A stretch of DNA of 64,000 nucleotides, taken from contig JAJXUE010000004.1 of the NCBI GenBank assembly GCA_021783135.1, forward strand, positions 47,498-111,497. Direction: 5' to 3'. The position numbers and the translations under genes were made by a program. The notes below the pieces were generated by a model. That model saw only the letters and a program-made list of their open reading frames with translations, was not told the origin of the DNA and made no database searches. Shown here piece by piece: positions 17,119-25,517 of this stretch (its first letter is position 1; the number at the start of each line of letters is the position of its first letter). Source of the stretch: Bacillota bacterium. Lineage in GTDB: Bacteria; Bacillota; Desulfitobacteriia; Desulfitobacteriales; JAJXUE01.

Positions 17119-18617
17119 GGTACCCGGACAAAGGTATCCTTCATATCCTTGGGACTAAGCGGTGCAAAGGGTGACAGATACGGCACACCAAAAGAGCGCA
17201 GCCCACACAGATGAATCAATAGCGCCATCAAGCCCAACATTACTCCAGGCATACCAAGCACAGCTGCACATATCATCAGAGCAAAACGCAAAATTCGAAT
17301 GCTATAACTGGCGCTAATGTTAGGAATTGTGAATGACGCTAATGCAGTTAAGGCCACGACAATTACCATACTGGAACTAACAATCCCAGCCTGTACAGCT
17401 GCCTGACCTATGACTAGCCCCCCCACCGTGCTGACCGCCTGACCCACATTGTGTGGCAAACGTACTCCAGCTTCGCGCAACAGTTCAAAAGTAAGTTCCA
17501 TGATTAAGGCTTCTATAAAAGCGGGAAAGGGCACCCCGACCCTCGCCTGTGCAATTGATGTCAATAATGCGGCTGGAAGCATTTCCTGATGATAAGTAGT
17601 TATAGCAATATATATTGCCGGGAGAAGCAAGGCTAAGTTTAGTGCCACAAAACGCAGCAACCGGATAAAACTAGCATAAATGTAGAGGTTAAAGGAGTCT
17701 TCGCTAGCCTGCAACATGGTTACAAATGTTGCAGGTACAATTAGGGCTACGGGTGTAGTGTCCACAATGATACCTACGCGCCCCTCTAACAAGGCTGAGG
17801 CAGTCTTATCAGGGCGTTCCGTTGCCAACACTAGCGGGAAAAAGGTAAAGGGCTCATCGGAAATAAATTCTTCAATAACCGCACTATCTATAATTCCGTC
17901 AATTTTAATTCTTTGAATCCGCTCTTTTACCTCAGCCACAGTGCCATCATTGACAACCCCTTTAAGATAGCACACTGCAACTGATGTCTTGGAAATTGCC
18001 CCGACCTGTAGTACTTCTACCTTTAATCTACTGCTTTTAAGCCTTTGACGCACCAGTGCGACATTGACCCGGTAGCTTTCCACAAACCCATCACGTGGCC
18101 CTCTGACCACTGGTTCAACAACCGGCTCCAAAATTGCTCGACCTTGACCGCCTGGAGTTATGCCAACTAGGGCTGTAGCTGAGCCTTCTAAAAGCAAAGC
18201 CACATTCCCCTGCAATATATGGGTAGTCAGCTCCAATACATCTGTTGAAGTCTTGACCTCCATTAGGGTGATAAGCCTGTCACGCAGGATTTGAGGGGCG
18301 TTGTGTTTGGTTAGCTGCATATCCGCAGTAAGCGCTGAGTTATCCAGTAAAATAGACTGCATCAAGTGTTGACTAGATAACGAATCATCAGCAACCGCAT
18401 CTATGTGAATAACGCACGCTTTCAAGGCCGGCTTAGTATTAAGTTGAAACTCGCGAAAAACGACATCACCGCACAAATCAAAAACCTGATGTAAAATTTT
18501 AAGGTTTTCGGCTATGTTTGCGACTAGAGGCCGTTGCTCTTTGGGCTCCTTAGCAGAATTTGCCGTAGTATTTTTGCCAGAGGCGCCCAGCACCTTTTGC
18601 AGTACCTGTTTAAACAT
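17001..18617 (-). CDS. gerA: GerA family spore germination protein
   Basis: A 538-aa protein, A-subunit of a nutrient germinant receptor. It has a large hydrophilic N-terminal half with the family signature VEPVVRGPRDGFVES, a membrane region with several TM helices from about residue 300 (RFVALNLALLLPAIYIAI), and a Pro/Gly-rich hydrophilic tail (QDPQGGPQKPGEGG). The gene leads the gerA-gerB-gerC operon. The ribosome site (GATGG) is weak, as often for low-abundance forespore proteins. A forespore sigma-G promoter is expected upstream but I could not identify one with confidence. Confidence 0.95.
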   Translation of the reverse strand: MFKQVLQKVLGASGKNTTANSAKEPKEQRPLVANIAENLKILHQVFDLCGDVVFREFQLNTKPALKACVIHIDAVADDSLSSQHLMQSILLDNSALTADMQLTKHNAPQILRDRLITLMEVKTSTDVLELTTHILQGNVALLLEGSATALVGITPGGQGRAILEPVVEPVVRGPRDGFVESYRVNVALVRQRLKSSRLKVEVLQVGAISKTSVAVCYLKGVVNDGTVAEVKERIQRIKIDGIIDSAVIEEFISDEPFTFFPLVLATERPDKTASALLEGRVGIIVDTTPVALIVPATFVTMLQASEDSFNLYIYASFIRLLRFVALNLALLLPAIYIAITTYHQEMLPAALLTSIAQARVGVPFPAFIEALIMELTFELLREAGVRLPHNVGQAVSTVGGLVIGQAAVQAGIVSSSMVIVVALTALASFTIPNISASYSIRILRFALMICAAVLGMPGVMLGLMALLIHLCGLRSFGVPYLSPFAPLSPKDMKDTFVRVPWWAMFTRPHFSGAKEPARQDPQGGPQKPGEGGENSSNK

Positions 18618-18790
18618 CTTTTGTCCATCTCACTTTTTACATTATCTTTCCACAAATAGCTTATTTATACCCATTGACGTGCAAAAGGGTCTTAAGCAAT
18701 GCGCGCTACGTTTTCCTGCATAGCCTGTGTATTTTAGTGCCCGTGATAGGTATGCTCGCCTCAAGTTGCCGAGTATATCCTTGCCCGAGG

Positions 18791-18834
18791 AACTAAAAAA
18801 ATTAGCCTCAGTTCAAGGCTAACGTTTTTTAGTC
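18791..18834. terminator. Bidirectional hairpin between gerA and the YetF gene
   Basis: ACTAAAAAAATTAGCCT / AGGCTAACGTTTTTTAGT forms a stem with T/A runs within the arms. It lies between two divergent genes, so it cannot simply end either; it may attenuate or insulate. The rest of the 350-bp gap (18618-18967) shows only a weak repeat-like piece at about 18752-18780 (CTCGCC...). Confidence 0.55.
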
Positions 18835-18967
18835 CAGCTATATTTATTTAAACAAACCGCTATTTTGGTTACTAGCAAGAATAGTGCTGGCCACACCGGG
18901 CAGAATAAGAGTTGATTTTTCTTTTATTTTGGTCAATATCGTTCCTATCTACGAAAGGAGACCTTCG

Positions 18968-19660
18968 ATGTTACTGGTTATCGTACGTACACTTGTACTG
19001 TTTGCCTTGGTCGTCGTAGTTATGCGCTTGATGGGCAAAAGGCAAGTTGGCCAACTCCAACCGTATGAATTAGTGGTTGTAATTTTGATATCTGAATTGG
19101 CCTCAGTCCCGATGGAGGATACAGGCATACCCCTTTTCGCCGGAGTCATACCGATTTTGCTTTTACTCATGGCCAGTATTACCATATCCTACGTTTCCTT
19201 AAAAAGCGAACGGGCGCGGGCCATAATCTGTGGCAAACCCACGGTTGTGATTGATCGGGGCCAAATCATGTACCAAGACATGGAAAAGTTACGTTACAGT
19301 ATGACCGACATGCTCGAACAACTGAGAATTAAGAACATACCAAACATCAGCGATGTCGAATTTGCCATTCTCGAGACCAACGGTGAGCTCAGCATCATTC
19401 CCAAATCACAAAAAAGGCCGGTAATTCCTGAAGATTTACAGTTGGCTACAAAGTACGAGGGTTTACCATTTACCTTGATTTTGGACGGCAAAGTGAAAAC
19501 ACAAAATTTGGCTAAAGCGAAATTGGACAGGCAGTGGTTGGATAATGAATTAAAGCGTTACAATGTTACGAGCATATCACAAGTTGTAGTGGCTAGTTTA
19601 GATTCTACCGGCAAACTGTTCGTTCAGGCCAAAAACTCGGACGCAAAAATTTTACACTAG
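18968..19660 (+). CDS. YetF/DUF421 family membrane protein
   Basis: About 230 aa. It has three N-terminal TM segments (LLVIVRTLVLFALVVVVMRLMG) with the hallmark RLMGKRQVGQLQPYELVVVILISELASVPM, then a cytoplasmic alpha/beta domain (KPTVVIDRGQIMYQDMEKLR). In the spore context YetF-type proteins (e.g. SpoVA-associated DUF421) are inner-membrane components that can help form germinant-linked channels. ATG at 18968 has AAAGGAG at optimal distance; the track's start at 18884 adds unrelated residues. The next gene, DUF4363, is a known companion. Confidence 0.92.
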   Translation: MLLVIVRTLVLFALVVVVMRLMGKRQVGQLQPYELVVVILISELASVPMEDTGIPLFAGVIPILLLLMASITISYVSLKSERARAIICGKPTVVIDRGQIMYQDMEKLRYSMTDMLEQLRIKNIPNISDVEFAILETNGELSIIPKSQKRPVIPEDLQLATKYEGLPFTLILDGKVKTQNLAKAKLDRQWLDNELKRYNVTSISQVVVASLDSTGKLFVQAKNSDAKILH

Positions 19661-19673
19661 GCAGGTGGTGGCA

Positions 19674-20054
19674 ATGCGGACTATTACCTACGTCGGAATC
19701 GGTTTTATATTATTAGTGGCTTTATCCATATACTCGTACATGGCGCTAAGCACTTCCGCACGTAATTTAGGTGGCAGTCTTAACTCTATTGAAGCATCTA
19801 TTGCTCAGGATAATTGGCGTCAGGCAAGCCAGAGCTTACGCGTAACCCAAACAGTCTGGGCAAGAGATAAAAGCTGGTGGTCCCTGCTCGTTGATCATCG
19901 TGAGATCGACACTATCGACATCACCCTGCAGCGTCTGGAAAAATACGTCGCCGGGAAGGGACGTATCTTGGCCATGGGCGAATTATCTACGTTAGAAGGA
20001 TTAATGGACCATATGTCCGACAAGGAAGCCTTAAATTTAAAAAACATTTTATAA
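19674..20054 (+). CDS. DUF4363 family small membrane-anchored protein
   Basis: About 126 aa. It has an N-terminal TM anchor (YVGIGFILLVALSIYSYMAL) and an extracytoplasmic helical region with a Trp-rich stretch (WARDKSWWSLLVDHREIDT). This gene commonly follows DUF421 in sporeforming Firmicutes; here it starts 13 bp after it. The ATG at 19674 is behind AGGTGG. Function unknown. Confidence 0.8.
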   Translation: MRTITYVGIGFILLVALSIYSYMALSTSARNLGGSLNSIEASIAQDNWRQASQSLRVTQTVWARDKSWWSLLVDHREIDTIDITLQRLEKYVAGKGRILAMGELSTLEGLMDHMSDKEALNLKNIL

Positions 20055-20138
20055 TTTAGCTAGCCCGCGTAGACTACTTGACTGATAGTACACTCTCCCC
20101 TATTATGATAAATGAACCAGTGTTCGGGGGGATTGAGT

Positions 20139-20702
20139 ATGGACTTGGATTACAGACAGCGTATTCTAGCTGCTGGCGCAGAGGAATTCCACATTAAAGG
20201 TTTTAACGCTGCAGACATGCGCTCCATTGCCGCGCGAGCCTCCACTGCAGTAGGCACGATCTACAACCATTTTCCCGATAAGCTTAGCTTGTTCCATGCG
20301 ATCGCTTGGGAACAATGGCAACGTTTAGAACAAAAGGTGCAAGAAATATCCGCTTCAGACCACGCATTCCGACATAAGCTCTATTGCATTGGTGAATTAC
20401 ATCTTCAATTTACTGACCAACATCGCGCCGTTTTTCGCGCCATTACCGCTTCCTCATTTGATATGTCGCACAACCCAAAGGGCGGCTTTCCGAATGAACT
20501 GCTTGAGCCCTATCTCCGCCTTTTAGCCCAAACGTTCGCAGAACAAGCAGGGTCTAATGCCGATGATTTACGCATTAAACAGCTAGCTGCTTTATTTTTT
20601 TCCGGTCTAGCCCTATTTCCCGCAATACTGCCGGATCACCGACAAGAACATCTTGAGTTTTTAATCAGCGTAATTGAATCCAGTCTCGCTACCAATCTCT
20701 AA
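20139..20702 (+). CDS. TetR/AcrR family transcriptional regulator
   Basis: About 187 aa. The N-terminal helix-turn-helix is standard (RILAAGAEEFHIKGFNAADM, AGTIYNHF-like VGTIYNHFPDKLSLFHAI). The C-terminal ligand domain is unrecognised. ATG at 20139 (MDLDYRQRI) follows GGGGGGATTG; the track start adds non-family residues. It is convergent with the acetate transporter, sharing a terminator, so its target is not obvious. Candidates include the RND pump class regulators, but no adjacent transporter exists. Confidence 0.88.
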   Translation: MDLDYRQRILAAGAEEFHIKGFNAADMRSIAARASTAVGTIYNHFPDKLSLFHAIAWEQWQRLEQKVQEISASDHAFRHKLYCIGELHLQFTDQHRAVFRAITASSFDMSHNPKGGFPNELLEPYLRLLAQTFAEQAGSNADDLRIKQLAALFFSGLALFPAILPDHRQEHLEFLISVIESSLATNL

Positions 20703-20708
20703 CATAAA

Positions 20709-20752
20709 AAAAAGCTAATCCCCTGACTTACCTGCCCGGGGATTAGCTTTTT
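20709..20752. terminator. Bidirectional terminator between TetR gene and satP
   Basis: AAAAAGCTAATCCCC / GGGGATTAGCTTTTT, 15-bp arms with A/T tails on both sides, lying between convergent genes. Confidence 0.95.
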
Positions 20753-20771
20753 ATATTAATAGAGGGAAAAC

Positions 20772-21368
20772 TTATTTGCCTGAACGGGAACCAACAGGCA
20801 GAACTGCCCGACCGTATAGAGGATTAATAATACCGGCTGCTGAGGCGTACCACGCACATGCTGCAGTGATTAGACCGAAGATACCACCCGGAACACTGGA
20901 GATGAAACCAAAGTTTGCTAAGTCTAAAAGAATAAAAGTAATCATAAGGAAACTAAAAACTGCTAAAAGTGCATTGTTGATTCGGAAGGTACCAATCCAC
21001 ATGTAAAACGTGAAGATGGTAAATGCGGTTAAAAATAACCCCAACGCATAATCAACTGAAGTGCCTAAATCAATTAATTTAAGGCCTAACAAAATGATAA
21101 CACTTGCCAAGGATAACCAGAAAGCACCATAAGAAGTAAAGGCTACTGCCCCAAATGTATTGTTTTTCTTAAACTCCCACATTCCTGCCAACATTTGGGC
21201 AATACCGCCATAAAACAAGGCCAAAGGAACGAAAAGGGTACCGATTGCAGCTGGAACGAGATGGGCATTAGACATACTGAGAATAAATGTAGTTAGTGCA
21301 AAACCGGCAAGACCTAACGGGCCGGGGTCTCCAATGGCGCTTTCACGAATTTCATAAACATCTGCCAT
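20772..21368 (-). CDS. GPR1/FUN34/YaaH (SatP) family acetate uptake transporter
   Basis: A 198-aa protein with six TM segments. The family signature is present as GDPGPLGLAGFALTTF near the N-terminus and FYGGIAQMLAGMWEFKKNN(T)F. It is a succinate/acetate:proton symporter or acetate channel in the cytoplasmic membrane. The ATG follows GAGGAGGAATTATATTT. It is a monocistronic unit. Acetate is a product of lysine fermentation, so export or re-uptake would be consistent. Confidence 0.93.
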   Translation of the reverse strand: MADVYEIRESAIGDPGPLGLAGFALTTFILSMSNAHLVPAAIGTLFVPLALFYGGIAQMLAGMWEFKKNNTFGAVAFTSYGAFWLSLASVIILLGLKLIDLGTSVDYALGLFLTAFTIFTFYMWIGTFRINNALLAVFSFLMITFILLDLANFGFISSVPGGIFGLITAACAWYASAAGIINPLYGRAVLPVGSRSGK

Positions 21369-21595
21369 AAATATAATTCCTCCTCGTTTCTCGGCGGCTT
21401 AACCAAATTCAACTGCATCATCGCGAATTAGCCGTTGCTTCGGTTAACTCCACCTTTTTTAAAGTATGATTAGTCCTTACCATAATTATAGCGATAATCT
21501 GGTGAATTTTAAGAAGATTCTGTCTAAATGCACAATTTGCGGTGTCAAATGAATGTATTTGCCTGCGAACGGTTCGGCAGCTATACCCAAAAATG

Positions 21596-21640
21596 TAAAA
21601 ACACTGTCCCTAGGAGCGATAAATTGCCCCGAGACAGGGT
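21596..21640 (-). terminator. Probable terminator after the P5C dehydrogenase remnant
   Basis: An imperfect stem ACaCTGTC / GACAGgGT with further pairing in the loop (GGaGC/GCcCC). On the minus strand it is followed by GTTTTTAC. This looks like the original terminator of the decayed gene. Confidence 0.55.
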
Positions 21641-21670
21641 CTTAAGACCTCCTTATTGTCACGCTTGCGC

Positions 21671-22461
21671 CTAGAATTGTTCAGAAACGAGCTTAGCTTG
21701 GCTAAACAAGTGCAAATAATCGCGACCACCGGCTTTGGAATCAGTGCCGGACAGGTTAAATCCGCCAAATAGATGAGCTCCTACCAGCGCGCCGGTACAT
21801 TTGCGATTAAAGTAGAGGTTGCCACAGTGCATACCCACTCTCGCCTGCTCCAAATGGTTCCGGTCGTTACTATATAGTGAACCGGTTAACCCATAGGCAG
21901 TTCCGTTGAAAATTGTTATCGCCTCCTCAAAGCTTACCGCCTTGATTATCGCCAGCACCGTCCAAATATCTCCTCTTGCGCAAGCCTGGCCTCGGGATTT
22001 ACGCCGGAAAAAACCGTCGGCATGAGATAGTATCCGTTGCCCGGAGCCGCATGCCCGCCAATCTCCAGCTTGCCCTCTGTTTTGCCTCCATTAATATAGT
22101 TAAGTATTTTTTGCTGCGCTATAGCGTCAATCACCGGTCCTATCAAGTAGTTTTTCTCAGCCTGTCCCACTTTCAGCTTACGTACGCGGTCCAATACAAG
22201 TTGTAAGACTACATCCTGGTGCACAATCGCGCGTGAACCAGCTGAACACTTCTGGCCTTGAAAGCCAAAGGCAGATTGGCTTTTATCTAAAATATCCAGA
22301 CAGATGTGTGTATTAGCTTCAGCTTCTGCTGCACATGTAATGAATTCACCTAAATGATCTATTGTCGTTATCAACAGCCTATGTTTAACATGTTTAAACA
22401 TAGGTATGGACTTTTGCCCTGCCGTACATAATATTTTTTGTCCACGTGCCACTGCCTCCAT
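21671..22461 (-). pseudogene. Decayed 1-pyrroline-5-carboxylate dehydrogenase (RocA/PutA-C type)
   Basis: Two overlapping ORFs (21946..22536 and 21671..21958) together match the C-terminal half of L-glutamate gamma-semialdehyde dehydrogenase. Recognised blocks include SAFGFQGQKCSAGSRAIVH (catalytic Cys), [11 protein letters not shown] and the C-terminal [19 protein letters not shown]. At the block normally read EEIFGPVLA, one C is missing (GGACGGTGC for GGACCGGTGC), which throws the frame and gives a stop. The N-terminal ~300 residues, including most of the NAD-binding domain, are absent, and residues before QSAFGF are degenerate. The enzyme would have oxidised P5C to glutamate. A remnant, not a functional gene. 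Confidence 0.85.
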
Positions 22462-22468
22462 CGTATAA

Positions 22469-22488
22469 TTTCGTTCTTTATAACGAAA
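22469..22488. promoter_or_regulatory. Palindrome upstream of ferritin-like pair
   Basis: TTTCGTT-ctttat-AACGAAA (7-bp arms, 6-nt spacer) lies about 45 bp before the GTG of the first small ferritin-like gene; it may be an operator. Confidence 0.35.
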
Positions 22489-22530
22489 ACTACAATATGA
22501 AACACTGATGCTTGATAAGGAGTGATTTCT

Positions 22531-22740
22531 GTGCAATTAAACCAAGAGACAATTAACGATGTCAAAGACGGCGAATCACTACGCAAAGCTTTACTTGAAG
22601 CCGAAGTAGTGGGAAAGAAGTGCCGCCTGTACGCCAGCATTGCTCAAGATGGTGGTGTGCGTAGCCTATTCGAAAATACGGCTCATGAGATGGACACCGC
22701 AATCGAAAAAATGAAAAAAATAACCCCCCGGTACATGTAG
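22531..22740 (+). CDS. Small helical ferritin-like protein 1
   Basis: About 69 aa, predicted two long helices (SLRKALLEAEVVGKKCRLYAS... FENTAHEMDTAIEKMKKI). The pattern E-x-x-x-x-x...Y...H-E-M resembles a half four-helix bundle of the rubrerythrin/CotF/DUF1657 style. Its GTG at 22531 sits 8 nt after AAGGAG; the track start (22522) is too close to that site. It is 21 bp upstream of the next gene of similar size and style. A small spore-associated protein is a reasonable guess, but no firm family is recognised. Confidence 0.65.
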   Translation: MQLNQETINDVKDGESLRKALLEAEVVGKKCRLYASIAQDGGVRSLFENTAHEMDTAIEKMKKITPRYM

Positions 22741-22761
22741 CGCACGAAAGGAGAATATGTA

Positions 22762-22968
22762 ATGGAAATTCGATCTTCGATGAACGATTTGGATATGCTA
22801 ATCGATTATGAAAAGGATAGCCGTCTAGCCGCAGTGGCCTATTTAAGTACAGCCGAAGAAGCCCACGACCCCGAACTTAAAGACCTGTTTTTGCTTTTTT
22901 CCAATCGAGCTATGAAACACCAAGATAATTACCTCGAGATGATTAAGAAAATCGGTGGGGAAGTATAG
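22762..22968 (+). CDS. Small helical ferritin-like protein 2
   Basis: 68 aa, two helices: MLIDYEKDSRLAAVAYLSTAEEAHDP and LKDLFLLFSNRAMKHQDNYLEMIKKIG. Spaced Glu/His/Tyr residues resemble half of a CotF/rubrerythrin-like bundle; it might dimerise or pair with protein 1. ATG has a strong AAAGGAG site, 21 bp after the preceding gene, so the two are an operon. Function unknown. Confidence 0.65.
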   Translation: MEIRSSMNDLDMLIDYEKDSRLAAVAYLSTAEEAHDPELKDLFLLFSNRAMKHQDNYLEMIKKIGGEV

Positions 22969-22995
22969 TCGCCAAGGAATTACACTTCGTACCAA

Positions 22996-23029
22996 ACAAA
23001 AAATTAAAGCGCTCCCAATCGGGAGCGCT
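22996..23029. terminator. Bidirectional terminator
   Basis: Perfect 9-bp stem AGCGCTCCC/GGGAGCGCT. On the minus strand it is followed by TTTAATTTTTTG; on the plus strand by AAATATTTTTA. It ends both the ferritin-like pair and the convergent 68-aa gene. Confidence 0.85.
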
Positions 23030-23037
23030 AAATATTT

Positions 23038-23244
23038 TTAGCTCATATGTCCTGCATCAAGCGGTCTTTGCGTGCGATAATAATCTCTAAAATCTTCCAG
23101 CGTAAATGTTGCTCCTTTACCTTTCTGTTCGACTGACACCTTACGATCCGTGGGGTTAAAGCCAATAAACTTCATGCCAAGATTTTTGGCCATATGGCTC
23201 AACTCAATGCGCAACCCTCTACCTAAATCTGTCAAAACATCCAC
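23038..23244 (-). CDS. Hypothetical 68-aa protein
   Basis: A small, charged protein (RIELSHMAKNLGMKFIGFN... TFTLEDFRDYYRTQRPLD) with no family I recognise. The GTG start has GAGAGGTG upstream, and a terminator directly follows. Coding is plausible from the ribosome site and composition, but not certain. Confidence 0.55.
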   Translation of the reverse strand: MDVLTDLGRGLRIELSHMAKNLGMKFIGFNPTDRKVSVEQKGKGATFTLEDFRDYYRTQRPLDAGHMS

Positions 23245-23386
23245 GCACCTCTCGTCAATATTTCACTGACAATTACCAGTCTAAAGCTAGGTTTAATCGC
23301 CTCCTCTCGTGAGATCAGTATATTGTTAATATACACTTAATAATTCTGCAAAGGGCCAAAATTTCCTGCCGGCAAAGCGGAGCGTA

Positions 23387-23415
23387 ATAAAAAAAACACG
23401 CCCCAAAGTGGCGTG
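23387..23415 (-). terminator. Terminator of the 104-aa hypothetical gene
   Basis: CACGCC/GGCGTG stem followed on the minus strand by a run of eight T. Confidence 0.8.
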
Positions 23416-23428
23416 AAAGGTGCACGAA

Positions 23429-23743
23429 TTATAAGCTATTGCCCAAGTCTTGGCGCGTTGGGGCTGGTACCGGCGGTGTCACATTGTTGTCGCCAGCAAG
23501 TCCGTCCAGCAAATCAGCAGCTTTTTTGAGACCTTGCTTAACAGTGCCAAAATATACCGCTTGGTGCTGACTATCGGTCAGGGTACGCAATTCCTGCTTG
23601 ACCGAGCGAGCTCCGGCAACTAATGGATCAGGACTTTTCTGTCCTGTTTGCAGCACGTTACTTACCGGCTGTAAATCAATCAAGTATGCTCCGACTATCA
23701 CTACCACCAAGATCATGCCAATCAATTTAAGTATTGACTTCAT
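23429..23743 (-). CDS. Hypothetical membrane-anchored/secreted protein
   Basis: 104 aa with an N-terminal hydrophobic stretch (LIGMILVVVIVGAYLI) and a soluble, polar rest with a Pro-rich C-terminus (VTPPVPAPTRQD). It could be a signal anchor with an extracytoplasmic domain. ATG is preceded by GGAAGCGGATGGT. Monocistronic with its own terminator. No family recognised. Confidence 0.6.
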   Translation of the reverse strand: MKSILKLIGMILVVVIVGAYLIDLQPVSNVLQTGQKSPDPLVAGARSVKQELRTLTDSQHQAVYFGTVKQGLKKAADLLDGLAGDNNVTPPVPAPTRQDLGNSL

Positions 23744-23864
23744 ACCATCCGCTTCCTTTATTCACTATGGTTTGATATTCACTATGTATTACCATTATTT
23801 CCTAATCATTTAGATTTTATACATGAGTATCTCTAATTTCGTGGAAACTTGCTCCTTAAAATCA

Positions 23865-23960
23865 AGAAAAGCTCGCATTGATTTCCTCTACGCGCGCTTT
23901 TCCTCGTACTACCTTCCGCTGCCTTAGCCTGGTTGCGAGATTATACTTTCTGCTAGTATG
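23865..23960 (+). repeat. Dispersed two-hairpin intergenic repeat, copy C
   Basis: AAGAAAAGCTCGCATTGATTTCC..., the near-invariant TTTTCCTCGTACTACCTTCCGCTG core, a damaged second stem (TTAGCCTGGTTGCGAG), and the tail TTATACTTTCTGCTAGTATG. It lies between the 104-aa gene and the 46-aa gene, both minus strand, in the same orientation as the other copies. Confidence 0.7.
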
Positions 23961-24017
23961 AAAATAACGCTGTGGTAAAGCGCTATTCTCACATAATATT
24001 CAGTAATAGTGCTTTTG

Positions 24018-24158
24018 TTAACCCCACATCCACCTAAAGATGTAATAACCTAAGTAGGCAACTGCAACGATGGCGACAACGTGCAACACCCACCAACCGG
24101 AACGGAGAAATCCAAAGGTTCCCATATCTATCCGGTCGCGAATATCTTCATCTGGCAT
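24018..24158 (-). CDS. 46-aa single-span membrane protein, paralogue of 6437..6553 (not in ORF track)
   Basis: A short ORF beginning MPDEDIRDRIDMGTFGFLRS, then one hydrophobic helix (VLHVVAIVAVAYLGYYIF). The ATG is preceded by GAAAGGAGGGATTAGT. It shares the pattern D-x-G-[ST]-F-x-F-L-x-x-G-W-x-x-L-H-x-x-A-I with the 38-aa ORF at 6437. Conservation plus a perfect ribosome site support translation. Unknown function, probably inserted in the cytoplasmic membrane. Confidence 0.75.
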   Translation of the reverse strand: MPDEDIRDRIDMGTFGFLRSGWWVLHVVAIVAVAYLGYYIFRWMWG

Positions 24159-24231
24159 ACTAATCCCTCCTTTCAGAGGATAGTATTTACCATTAACGCA
24201 TGAATTATGCTACTTTTTTTCACATTTCGCT

Positions 24232-25275
24232 TTAGACCCTGGTTTGCAGTCTGTACTCAGAGGGAGTGATACCCTCATGCTTCTTAAATACAGATGCAAA
24301 ATAGCTATTACAACTAAAGCCTGACCGCGCCGCAATCTTCTCAATTGTTTCTTCTGACAGCCACAAGAGGCTTTTAGCGGCTTTAATGCGTTCTTGCACC
24401 AAGTATTCGGAGAAGCTCACACCCGTCATTTTACGAAAAATGCGGCTGAAATAGGCAGGGCTCAAATGTACCTGCGCTGCTACCTGATTAAGCGAAAGTT
24501 CAAGGGCAAAGTTATGGGCAATAAATTCAATAGCTTTATGTACAATCGCTTGGTCATGGGAGGGATGCCGCTTGGACAGGATGTCTAAACATTGGACAAA
24601 TACGGCCTCGCACCACTCCTGTACTGTGATCAAATCTGTTACGGCTGGTAAGCTTTCAACTGACTCCTGTTCCAACCGAGCCAATTCTCCCGGTTCAACC
24701 CCTTCCGCCACAAGCGTTTGTTCTGAAATTACCAGCAACCGCCAGGCAAAGGAATGCAAAAATTCCGGCCTAGACTGCGCTAAGCTACCCGTCGCTTGCA
24801 GCAATCGACGCACCTCGCGTTTACCCTCCATTAGATTGCCAAACCTGATTTGCGCTACATAATCAGATAGATCCGGCATCGACAACGGGTGAAAGGTGTT
24901 ACGTTCTTTACGTTCCAGCAGCTGTTGTACCGCCTGGATCAGCTCACGTGGTTGGACAGGCTTAAGGAGATAATCCGCTGCCTGTGCCTTAATTGCTTGT
25001 TGGGAGTAGGTGAATTTGCCATATGCTGTTAGTATAATCACCTGAGTAGCGGGATAAAGCTCTTTGACCTTTTTGGTCGCCTCTATGCCGTCAATCCCAG
25101 GCATTTTGATGTCCATTATGATTAAATCCGGCCTGACGCGCGACATTACCTCCAAACACTCCCTGCCATTAGTCGCTTCACCGACTATCTCCAGCGGCAG
25201 ACCACTATTTAAGAGGGTAAAACCAAGCACCTTGCGTTCAAGTTCCTCATCATCCACCAATAATACCTTAAACAA
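24232..25275 (-). CDS. YesN-type response regulator with AraC DNA-binding domain
   Basis: A 347-aa protein. A receiver domain (residues 1-120; acidic VDDEE, phospho-Asp in IIMDIKMPG, Lys in LLKPV) precedes a helical linker and a C-terminal AraC/XylS pair of helix-turn-helix motifs (LSLNQVAAQVHLSPAYFSRIF; IEKIAARSGFSCNSYFASVFKKH). Such regulators pair with LytS/YesM kinases. The PocR kinase at 12808 is the only unpaired kinase of that class in the window. No target is apparent nearby; ald is divergent and 240 bp away. Confidence 0.93.
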   Translation of the reverse strand: MFKVLLVDDEELERKVLGFTLLNSGLPLEIVGEATNGRECLEVMSRVRPDLIIMDIKMPGIDGIEATKKVKELYPATQVIILTAYGKFTYSQQAIKAQAADYLLKPVQPRELIQAVQQLLERKERNTFHPLSMPDLSDYVAQIRFGNLMEGKREVRRLLQATGSLAQSRPEFLHSFAWRLLVISEQTLVAEGVEPGELARLEQESVESLPAVTDLITVQEWCEAVFVQCLDILSKRHPSHDQAIVHKAIEFIAHNFALELSLNQVAAQVHLSPAYFSRIFRKMTGVSFSEYLVQERIKAAKSLLWLSEETIEKIAARSGFSCNSYFASVFKKHEGITPSEYRLQTRV

Positions 25276-25517
25276 ACAGACAACCTCCTGCTAACAAGCA
25301 TATCATCAGCTTTAATTATACTATTTAAATTATGATATGCGCAGCCGCAAAGGTATTAGGGCGCATAATTTTATTACTCTACCGCATGAAATCTAAAACT
25401 CCCGCGAAAAGTCTGACAATATTATTTAACAACTGCACATAGTTTTGACTGGAAAATTCACAAAATTGTGCGATGATTAGAATATAGCTTGCGTTCAATG
25501 AGAGAGGAGTCTTGAAA

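Noticed and set aside
18752-18780. Fifth copy of the two-hairpin repeat (CTCGCC...GAGTATATCC)
   Set aside because: Only the second stem region is similar and the 20-nt core is missing, so it is not counted.
21946-22536. ORF 21946..22536 as a functional aldehyde dehydrogenase
   Set aside because: It lacks most of the NAD domain, has degenerate N-terminal residues, and is frameshifted relative to its C-terminal half.
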